Below, piece by piece: positions 1-5,802 of a DNA stretch of 9,146 nucleotides. The notes beneath the pieces are model-generated. The model did no database searches. It saw only the letters and a program-made list of their open reading frames with translations, and was not told the origin of the DNA. The translations under genes were made by a program, and so were the position numbers. The DNA is from Christensenella sp. UBA7868 (lineage in GTDB: Bacteria; Bacillota; Clostridia; Christensenellales; UBA1242): NCBI GenBank assembly GCA_002501285.1, contig DLSG01000099.1, forward strand, positions 12,050 to 21,195. Reading direction: 5' to 3'. How positions within the stretch are numbered: the stretch's first letter is position 1; each line of letters starts with the position of its first letter.

Positions 1-24
1 TAATTAAAACTTTTATAAAATATT

Positions 25-30
25 TATAAT
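25..30 (+). promoter_or_regulatory. Putative -10 box of the MORN gene
   Basis: A perfect TATAAT lies 27 bases before the MORN start codon. This would put the transcript start near 37 and give a short leader containing the AGGGGG ribosome binding site (47-52). The expected -35 position (2-7, AATTAA) is poor and sits at the window edge. The promoter is plausible but not certain in such AT-rich DNA. Confidence 0.4.
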
Positions 31-56
31 AAATTTGGTTTATTTTAGGGGGCAAT

Positions 57-1754
57 ATGAAAAAGGTTGAAAAATTAGAAAATTATTTTAACGGAACCTT
101 TTTTGGCGAAACAAAAAACGGCGTTCCAAACGGCTATGGAAAATTGATTACTGATGATTACACTTATGAGGGTGAATGGGAAAACGGACAAATTTGTGGA
201 AAAGGTGTAATGATAAATAATAAAGGCAAAAAATGGGAAGGCTTATGGGAAGATAATCATATTTATAAAGGAAAATATACAGGCATAGACGGGGCTACTT
301 TTGAAGGCTCTTGGGCTTATAAAGATGGAGTTTACGTTAAAGAAGGCTATGGGAAATTGGTAAAATTTTCTGGGGGAATGTTTGAGGGAATGTTTAAAAA
401 CGACAAACTTAACGGCAAGGGGGTTTGGAAATATTTAAATAATAGTTACAAAGGCGAATTTAAAGATGGCGAATTTAATGGCAAAGGTGTGTATATACGT
501 TGTAATGGAGAACGCTTTGAAGGCAATTTTAAAGATGGCGTGTTGAATGGCTATGGAAAAATGTTTAAAAATAATGGAGAATATACGGAAGGCGAATGGG
601 AAAACGATTGTTTTATGCGAGGTAAAAAGGTTACTTGCTCGGGTATGACGTGTGAAGTGAATTATCAAAATGGAAAATTAGATGGAAAAAGGACTGTGAA
701 GTTGTTTGGACGATTTGAAGATGAAAACTTTAAAAATGGAATAGAAACCAGTAGTGTTTTATATAATTCATTTGGTGATGTTTTCAAAAAGCAATTTGTA
801 AATGGAAAAGAAATTAGTAGTGAGTTAGTTAAGTCTAATTATTTTTATTTTGGAAAACCTTTTGTAAATTTGAATAAATGTAAAGAACTATCGTATGGCG
901 ACTGCTATTACAAGGGAGAATTTAAAGGCGAGTATCGTGATGGTTATGGAGAATATTGGAAGCCAGATGAGTTCTATTTTTGGGGCTACTGGAAGCATGG
1001 AAAGAAAAATGGACCAGGGTATCTACAATATTCTAATGGTGAATGGTATGACGGAAATTTTAAAGACGATTTTAAACACGGAAAAGGATGTTTAAAAGAT
1101 AAAAGTGGAAATGAATTTGCGGGTGATTTTGTTAATAATAAATTAACAGGTATGGGAAGATGTATTTACGCTGGTGGAAATAGATATTATGGACAAGTGT
1201 TAAATTTTAAGCCCGAAGGTCTTGGTGAAATGTACTATTATAATAAAAAAGACGAGTTCATAGGTCATTATTATGGTAACTGGACAAACGGACTTAAAAA
1301 TGGGTATGGATATTATTTCGAAAATGGTTATGAATATAAAGGCGAATGGAAGAATGGCGTGCAAGACGGAAAATGTCAAGCATATTTTAAAGACGGCTCT
1401 TTCTTTGATGGAATCATGAAAAATGGATATATGTCTAGCGGAAAAATTTATTACGCAAACAACACAAGTTTTGAGGGCGAGTTTGATAAAGGCATAAGAG
1501 TTAAAGGAAAACAAATATATGCAAACGGAAATGTTTATGAGGGTGAATTTTCGCGTGAAACATTTAACGGCTATGGGAAATTAACTACTAAAGAATATGT
1601 GTATGAAGGTCAGTTCTCTGGGGGCGAATTCCAAGGCAAGGGACAAATTGCTTATTTTGATGGAAGAAAGCCTTATAAAGGCGAATTTATACATGGTAAA
1701 AGAGCCGATGAAGAAGCAAAAAAGACTTACGAATTTGACGAGTTTGATATTTAA
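57..1754 (+). CDS. MORN-repeat protein, cytoplasmic, function unknown
   Basis: The 565-residue protein consists almost wholly of MORN-type repeats (aromatic-x-G-x-aromatic, then x-x-G-x-x-x-G-x-G). Repeat cores lie near residues 38 (YEGEW), 60, 70, 82, 109, 131 (YKGEF), 154, 177, 286, 308, 331, 354, 377, 405, 428, 449, 472, 494, 516 and 540, about twenty in all. Residues about 196-280 are a degenerate stretch between two arrays. There is no signal peptide or membrane segment, and the C-terminal tail is charged (DEEAKK, then acidic residues). The start is set by AGGGGG at 47-52, four bases before the ATG. MORN arrays form elongated beta-hairpin rods that bind proteins or lipids, and some carry an enzyme domain. 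None is present here, so a scaffold or binding role is inference. It is monocistronic, with a terminator at 1923-1976. Confidence 0.9.
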   Translation: MKKVEKLENYFNGTFFGETKNGVPNGYGKLITDDYTYEGEWENGQICGKGVMINNKGKKWEGLWEDNHIYKGKYTGIDGATFEGSWAYKDGVYVKEGYGKLVKFSGGMFEGMFKNDKLNGKGVWKYLNNSYKGEFKDGEFNGKGVYIRCNGERFEGNFKDGVLNGYGKMFKNNGEYTEGEWENDCFMRGKKVTCSGMTCEVNYQNGKLDGKRTVKLFGRFEDENFKNGIETSSVLYNSFGDVFKKQFVNGKEISSELVKSNYFYFGKPFVNLNKCKELSYGDCYYKGEFKGEYRDGYGEYWKPDEFYFWGYWKHGKKNGPGYLQYSNGEWYDGNFKDDFKHGKGCLKDKSGNEFAGDFVNNKLTGMGRCIYAGGNRYYGQVLNFKPEGLGEMYYYNKKDEFIGHYYGNWTNGLKNGYGYYFENGYEYKGEWKNGVQDGKCQAYFKDGSFFDGIMKNGYMSSGKIYYANNTSFEGEFDKGIRVKGKQIYANGNVYEGEFSRETFNGYGKLTTKEYVYEGQFSGGEFQGKGQIAYFDGRKPYKGEFIHGKRADEEAKKTYEFDEFDI

Positions 1755-1922
1755 AAAAATAAAATAAAGGAAATTCGAAGAGAAATAAAAAATTAAATTT
1801 ATATATAAAAACAAAAATAAAAATTATATTTTGAAATTCTATATTATAGATTTCTATCTTTATATTTTAATTATATTTTAATCTAGAAATAGTTTTTTAT
1901 ATTTAATGTTTTAGTTTATAAG

Positions 1923-1976
1923 AAAAATCTTTATCAACATAAAAATTATTGGTTTTTGGTTGACAAAGATTTTTTT
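1923..1976 (+). terminator. Intrinsic terminator after the MORN gene, overlapping the tyrS promoter
   Basis: Arms 1923-1938 (AAAAATCTTTATCAAC) and 1959-1974 (GTTGACAAAGATTTTT) pair over 16 positions with one A/C mismatch (1933 against 1964). The 20-base loop can add a five-pair A/T helix (1941-1945 with 1953-1957). A T-run (1970-1976) follows. It lies about 170 bases after the MORN stop, and 1755-1922 holds nothing else recognisable. The 3' arm contains the TTGACA of the next promoter. Confidence 0.75.
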
Positions 1977-1988
1977 ATGCGTTAATAT
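1960..1988 (+). promoter_or_regulatory. Promoter of the tyrS leader and tyrS
   Basis: A perfect TTGACA (1960-1965) is followed by a 17-base spacer and TAATAT (1983-1988, four of six matches to TATAAT). Transcription should start at about 1995, which is the A of the leader-peptide ATG. A TATAAT at 1986-1991 overlaps it but would need a 20-base spacer. The transcript would carry a leader of about 190 bases before tyrS. Confidence 0.75.
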
Positions 1989-1994
1989 AATTAT

Positions 1995-2033
1995 ATGATT
2001 AAACAAAACTACTATTATTACTATAATTTTTAA
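1995..2033 (+). CDS. Tyrosine-rich leader peptide of tyrS (MIKQNYYYYYNF)
   Basis: This 12-codon ORF reads MIKQNYYYYYNF and then TAA. Five consecutive tyrosine codons (TAC TAT TAT TAC TAT, 2010-2024) lie just upstream of an attenuator and of the tyrosyl-tRNA synthetase gene. Such a run of the cognate codon is the hallmark of amino-acid leader peptides such as those of trp, his and pheST (pheM). The ATG falls where transcription is predicted to start (six bases after TAATAT) and has no Shine-Dalgarno sequence, so translation is probably leaderless. An in-frame TAA at 1983-1985, with no start codon in between, rules out a longer version. The peptide itself probably has no function; its translation rate would be the signal. 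That it is translated is inference. A TATAAT spanning codons TAT AAT (2022-2027) is a possible rival promoter that would bypass it. Confidence 0.72.
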   Translation: MIKQNYYYYYNF

Positions 2034-2083
2034 TTCTAGCGAGTGGTAGAAGTTTTTTTGTTTTTTTTAAAGCCTTCTATCAT
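2009..2083 (+). promoter_or_regulatory. Ribosome-mediated attenuator switch of tyrS (regions 1, 2 and 3)
   Basis: Three strands compete. Region 1 is CTACTAT (2009-2015, Tyr codons; TTACTAT at 2018-2024 is an alternative). Region 2 is GTGGTAGAAG (2043-2052) and region 3 is CTTCTATCAT (2074-2083). Regions 2 and 3 pair over ten positions with two G-U pairs, which captures the terminator strand CTTC (2074-2077) and forms the antiterminator. Regions 1 and 2 pair over seven positions (two G-U), which frees region 3 for the terminator. A ribosome stalled at Tyr codons would cover region 1 and leave region 2 free, giving antitermination. One that reaches the stop codon (2031-2033) would cover the start of region 2, giving termination. 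The pairings are visible in the sequence; the mechanism is inferred from classical attenuators. Confidence 0.65.
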
Positions 2084-2095
2084 GAAGGTTTTTTT
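2069..2095 (+). terminator. Attenuator terminator in the tyrS leader
   Basis: Arms AAAGCCTTC (2069-2077) and GAAGGTTTT (2084-2092) form nine pairs (one G-U) around a six-base loop, TATCAT, with a T-run at 2089-2095. It stands between the leader peptide and tyrS, 93 bases before the tyrS ATG, so it must be bypassed for tyrS to be expressed. Its 5' arm and loop are the bases taken by the antiterminator. Confidence 0.85.
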
Positions 2096-2187
2096 AAAAA
2101 TTATTAAAATTAATGAAATTAAATTTAAAATAAAAAATTTTAACCAATTAATTAAAAAATAAAGTAAGGTTTGTTAAAGGAGTTTTT

Positions 2188-3411
2188 ATGGATAAGAAAG
2201 ATTTATTTAAAGTTCTTCAAGAAAGGGGATACATTTATCAAGCAACAAATTTAGAAGAAATTGAAAAGATGTTAACGCAAGATACTCTTACTGCGTATGT
2301 GGGGATTGATCCAACGGCAGATAGTTTGCATATAGGGCATTGCTTCCCATTAATCATTGCAAGATATTTGCAAGAAGCAGGTCATAAAATTTTTGTTGTT
2401 TTGGGTGGTGCTACTGCTAAAATTGGCGACCCAAGCGGAAAATCTACAATGAGAAAAATGGTCACTGACGAATTTGTAAACAATAACTATGAAGCAATAA
2501 GAAAAATTATCGGAAGGTTTGTTGATTTAGAAGGCGAAAATAAAGCAACAATTGTGAATAATGCAGAATGGTTTAGGGGTTACGATTATGTAAACTTTAT
2601 GCGTGATATTGGTGTTCATTTTAATGTTGCGCACATGCTTCAAAGTGACGCTTATCAAAAAAGAATTGCTGACGGCGGATTAACTTTCTTTGAAATGGGC
2701 TATATGCTTATGCAAGCTTACGATTTTGCTTATCTTAACAGAACTTATGGTTGCACTCTTGAATTTGGTGGTTCTGACCAATGGGCGAATATTGTAGCGG
2801 GCAAAGAACTTACAAGAAAATTAAATTATAAAGAAGGCTCTGTTCAAAAACCACTTGAAGGTTTTACTCATCCACTACTTACAAATTACGAAGGTGTTAA
2901 AATGGGAAAAACCGAAAAAGGTGCTTTGTGGGTTGACCCAAACAAAACTTCACCTTTCGAATTTTATCAATATTTTTACAATACAGATGACAGAGATTGT
3001 GAAAAACTTATGAAGTTGTTAACAAGATTATCAATGGACGAAATTAAATCTTATTTATCTGGTGATATAAGAACAGCAAAGAAAGTTATGGCTTATGAAA
3101 TTACAAAACTTGTTCACGGAAAAATTGAGGCAGACAAAGCACTTGAACTTGCAAACAATATTTTTAATAATTCTAACTTTGGAGATATTCAAAGCGTTGA
3201 ATCAAAAATTGACGGCGAAATTTCAAGCCTAGACTTGATTATGAAAACAAATTTATTTTCTTCTAAAAGCGAAGCACGAAGAATGATTGAGCAAGGTGCT
3301 GTTGTGATTGATGATGAAAAAATTTCTGACCCATTTAAAATGCTTGAAAAGAAAGATGAATATATTGTAAGAAAAGGTAAGAAAAATTATATTAAAATTG
3401 TAAATAAATAG
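2188..3411 (+). CDS. tyrS: Tyrosyl-tRNA synthetase
   Basis: This class I aminoacyl-tRNA synthetase charges tRNA-Tyr with tyrosine in the cytoplasm, using ATP. At 407 residues it has the usual bacterial TyrRS length. The Rossmann catalytic domain carries the HIGH signature at residues 48-51 (within DSLHIGH), the tyrosine-pocket segment around Y172, Q176 and D179, GGSDQWANI at 194-202, and the KMSKS loop as KMGKT (238-242). A C-terminal S4-type RNA-binding domain spans roughly 342-405. The start is set by AAAGGAG at 2176-2182, five bases before the ATG. It is monocistronic, with a terminator at 3463-3496. Expression is probably controlled by the tyrosine leader peptide and attenuator upstream (1995-2095), so the gene would respond to its own product, charged tRNA-Tyr. 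Nothing in the protein is unusual. Confidence 0.98.
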   Translation: MDKKDLFKVLQERGYIYQATNLEEIEKMLTQDTLTAYVGIDPTADSLHIGHCFPLIIARYLQEAGHKIFVVLGGATAKIGDPSGKSTMRKMVTDEFVNNNYEAIRKIIGRFVDLEGENKATIVNNAEWFRGYDYVNFMRDIGVHFNVAHMLQSDAYQKRIADGGLTFFEMGYMLMQAYDFAYLNRTYGCTLEFGGSDQWANIVAGKELTRKLNYKEGSVQKPLEGFTHPLLTNYEGVKMGKTEKGALWVDPNKTSPFEFYQYFYNTDDRDCEKLMKLLTRLSMDEIKSYLSGDIRTAKKVMAYEITKLVHGKIEADKALELANNIFNNSNFGDIQSVESKIDGEISSLDLIMKTNLFSSKSEARRMIEQGAVVIDDEKISDPFKMLEKKDEYIVRKGKKNYIKIVNK

Positions 3412-3462
3412 TTTTATAATTGTTTATATAAAAATAATCTTATAAATTTAAAATATCAAACC

Positions 3463-3496
3463 AAAATCTCTACTAAATTTGCGTAGAGATTTTTTT
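3463..3496 (+). terminator. Intrinsic terminator of tyrS
   Basis: AAAATCTCTAC (3463-3473) pairs perfectly with GTAGAGATTTT (3483-3493) around a nine-base loop, followed by a T-run to 3496. It lies about 50 bases after the tyrS stop and separates tyrS from the TPR gene. 3497-3601 is AT-rich with nothing recognisable. Confidence 0.9.
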
Positions 3497-3625
3497 ATTA
3501 AAAAGAGATTATAAACAATTTATTAAATGCTACTTATTTTTTTATTTACAATTTTATTTTTTATAGTTTAATAACTTAAATGTACTTAATTTGTAAAATG
3601 ATTAAATTTTGGTTTAATATGACTA

Positions 3626-3654
3626 TTGACAACACTTTTGTTGCATGATATAAT
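3626..3654 (+). promoter_or_regulatory. Consensus promoter of the TPR gene, with an operator-like inverted repeat in its spacer
   Basis: TTGACA (3626-3631), a 17-base spacer and TATAAT (3649-3654) match the vegetative consensus at every position. There is also a TGN extension before the -10 (3646-3648). The predicted start is near 3661, giving a leader of about 23 bases that includes the ribosome binding site. The spacer holds the inverted repeat CAACA-CTTT-TGTTG (3630-3643), which overlaps the last two bases of the -35 and could be a repressor site. The promoter is clear; the operator is a guess. Confidence 0.88.
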
Positions 3655-3683
3655 TTTTATAAATTAAATATTTGGGGTGAAAT

Positions 3684-5618
3684 ATGTCAAAATTTTATAC
3701 TATTAAAAAAATAGAACAGGAAATTGAAGATATTAAAAAAGAGATGGCTCCATATACAGATGTCGCTTATTTTAAGAAATGTGTAGATAATAAAGAAGAT
3801 TTTGTTTTATATTTTTTAAGGAAAACTGCAAATTTGGGCAAGAAAATAAAACAATCTAGGGAATGTATTAAAAATGGCGATTTTGATGTTTATATACAAG
3901 ACCCTAAATCGTATGATGAAAAATTAAAAGACTTGTCGTATGAACAAACCGATTTGAGTTCATCTGCAATATTGATATGTGAATATGAAAGAACTTTGAG
4001 AGAAGGCAAAGATTCTGATGATTTTTCTTATTACTTGAAAACTCTTCTTAAAATGCCAACTGATGAAAGTGATTTAAAACAAAATGTCAAAAAAGATAAC
4101 GAAAGCGAATTAAAACAAAATAGTGAAAAAGTTTTAGAAAAAGATAGCGAAAAAGAAAAATCAGCAAAAACAGAAGAAAATTATAATTCAATATATAAAT
4201 TTAATCCTGATGATATAAACGATAAAACAAAAATTTTTTTTAGAATAAATAATGATTTAATTTTTGAAGGTTCAAATATTAAAAAATTGGCTAATCATTT
4301 AAAATATGGAATTATAAACGCTGTAAAAGGCAAAAATAGCAAAGTATTTAAAGAGAAAGCACTTATTATTTGCACAAGCGTTGATAAATTTTTAAGAAAA
4401 AGACAAGAAGTTGCGTTAGAAGAATATGATAAAATTTTTACTAAATTAAATAAAGCATTATCTTTGCTTGAGAAATCAAAAGAAGAAACTTTAATAACTT
4501 CGTGCAAAGATAACATTGAATATGTAAAAATTTGTTATAATAAAAAACTTTATAAAGAAGCGTATATTGAAAGTGAAAAAGCTTGTGAAATCTATAGAAA
4601 CAAGGATTATAAAGGTGCTTATGAGTTGTTTAAAAAGGTGCTTGACAAATATACAAAACTTGGTGATGAAGAGCGTATAAAAATTACAACAAAAAATAAA
4701 GATTTAAGTTATTATAACTGGCAAACAACAATTGCTGATAATTATGTTAGAAGTGCATTAGATGACATTTCCATTGAAAATTTTGCATCGGCGTTTAGTT
4801 CTCTTGGCTCGGCTTTTGATATTTATTCTAAAATTGGGAATAAAAAAGGACTTGATAACTGCACTAAAAAAATTGAATACGCCACACAGAAAAAGCAAGA
4901 AATGATAGAAAGAGAAAATCGTCTTGGTGAGCAATATAGAAGAGAAGGAAATAGGTATTACAATAAAGGCGATTATGAAGAGGCAATAAACAGGTATCAA
5001 TATGCGGCAAAAAAATTCCATAATGCTGAAAATTATTCAAGTGAAAATTCTTGTAAAGAGGATTTAGACGACTGTTATTATGCTCTTGGAAACAAATATT
5101 TAAGATGGGCAAACGAATATACCGATGAAGGAAATTTTGATTCAGCAGAAGCGTATTACAAAAAAGCCGAAGATACTTATTGCATGGGTAGCAAAAATAG
5201 AGGGCTTAACAACTGTATAGAGCAAAAAGAAAAATCTTTTGTTAAACATGGAAATAAATTATACAACGAAGGTATTGACGAATATAATAATGACCGCTTT
5301 AATTCGGCAAGAGAATGTTTTGTTTCTGCAAAATATTATTATAACAAAGGAAATTCTACTTCTGATGTTTATGATTGTAATGATATGATAGATAAAATTG
5401 ACGATTATGTTAGAGAGTGTGCTCGAATTGATGAAGAAAACAGAAGAATTGATGAATACAACAGAGGCGTAAGCGACTTTAATAATGGCGTTGATATGTG
5501 GAATAATGGAAATTATTCTGGTGCAAAATCGGCGTTTACTTCTGCATCTAGTCAAGGGGTTGACGGATATGATTGTAATGAAGCAATTAAAGGTGTTGAA
5601 GAAGAAATGGACAGATAA
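3684..5618 (+). CDS. Large TPR-like repeat protein, cytoplasmic, function unknown
   Basis: The 644-residue protein has no signal peptide or membrane segment. Residues 1-125 are charged and helical. Residues 126-168 are a low-complexity Lys/Glu/Ser/Asn linker (LKQN occurs twice, at 131 and 143). Residues 170-240 form a small mixed segment. Residues 240-640 are helical hairpins of TPR character, such as 'AYELFKKVLDKY' (312-323), 'GNRYYNKGDYEEAINRY' (422-438), 'EGNFDSAEAYYKKAEDTY' (482-499) and 'NNGNYSGAKSAFTSA' (607-621). Units are about 54-66 residues, longer than the canonical 34. Most carry a cysteine in the motif C-x-x-x-[IL]-[DE]. TPR arrays bind partner proteins; the partner here is unknown. 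GGGGTGA (3674-3680), four bases from the ATG, supports the start. It has a very strong promoter of its own and a terminator, so it is probably abundant and monocistronic. Confidence 0.88.
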   Translation: MSKFYTIKKIEQEIEDIKKEMAPYTDVAYFKKCVDNKEDFVLYFLRKTANLGKKIKQSRECIKNGDFDVYIQDPKSYDEKLKDLSYEQTDLSSSAILICEYERTLREGKDSDDFSYYLKTLLKMPTDESDLKQNVKKDNESELKQNSEKVLEKDSEKEKSAKTEENYNSIYKFNPDDINDKTKIFFRINNDLIFEGSNIKKLANHLKYGIINAVKGKNSKVFKEKALIICTSVDKFLRKRQEVALEEYDKIFTKLNKALSLLEKSKEETLITSCKDNIEYVKICYNKKLYKEAYIESEKACEIYRNKDYKGAYELFKKVLDKYTKLGDEERIKITTKNKDLSYYNWQTTIADNYVRSALDDISIENFASAFSSLGSAFDIYSKIGNKKGLDNCTKKIEYATQKKQEMIERENRLGEQYRREGNRYYNKGDYEEAINRYQYAAKKFHNAENYSSENSCKEDLDDCYYALGNKYLRWANEYTDEGNFDSAEAYYKKAEDTYCMGSKNRGLNNCIEQKEKSFVKHGNKLYNEGIDEYNNDRFNSARECFVSAKYYYNKGNSTSDVYDCNDMIDKIDDYVRECARIDEENRRIDEYNRGVSDFNNGVDMWNNGNYSGAKSAFTSASSQGVDGYDCNEAIKGVEEEMDR

Positions 5619-5637
5619 AATTTAAAATTAATAAAAT

Positions 5638-5673
5638 AAAAAAGACTTTTAGATAAAACTAAAAGCCTTTTTT
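5638..5673. terminator. Bidirectional terminator between the TPR gene and rmlB
   Basis: AAAAAAGACTTTTAG (5638-5652) and CTAAAAGCCTTTTTT (5659-5673) pair over 15 positions with one mismatch around a six-base loop. An A-run on the left and a T-run on the right let it terminate in either direction. It lies 20 bases after the TPR stop and about 130 bases past the convergent rmlB stop, where no other hairpin is evident. Confidence 0.87.
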
Positions 5674-5769
5674 ATTACTAAATTAATTTAATTAAAATTG
5701 TTTTTATGCATTAATAAAAATATAATCAAATTTTAAAAAATGAAAAATAAAAAGATATGAATTAAATAG

Positions 5770-5793
5770 CAAAATTTATAACAAAATTTATAA
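5770..5793. repeat. Perfect 12-base tandem duplication
   Basis: CAAAATTTATAA occurs twice head to tail (5770-5781 and 5782-5793), just past the rmlB stop codon. It is probably a slippage product in AT-rich spacer DNA, with no function suggested. Confidence 0.5.
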
Positions 5794-5802
5794 TTTCTAA
5801 AT

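Noticed and set aside
435..1814. Reading frames on the minus strand (435-668, 1200-1514, 1581-1814) and in another plus frame (895-1095) within or overlapping the MORN gene.
   Set aside because: They mirror the repetitive MORN codons, encode low-complexity Phe/Ile-rich peptides and lack ribosome binding sites.
1999..2027. Alternative promoter inside the leader ORF: TTAAAC (1999-2004), 17 bases, TATAAT (2022-2027).
   Set aside because: The TATAAT arises from codons TAT AAT, and its -35 matches at only three of six positions. The upstream TTGACA promoter is stronger and places its start exactly on the leader ATG. It remains the main rival explanation.
2036..2095. T-box riboswitch upstream of tyrS: GAGTGGTAGAAG contains TGGT, which would fit the tRNA-Tyr acceptor end.
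   Set aside because: The leader before it is only about 45 bases, with no room for stem I or a specifier loop. The sequence does not match the conserved T-box core, and the flanking bases cannot form the A1 helix around a TGGT bulge. The ten-pair alternative with 2074-2083 and the Tyr codon run explain it better.
4295..5555. Minus-strand reading frames within the TPR gene.
   Set aside because: They are antisense shadows of an AT-rich coding region with no start signals or recognisable domains.
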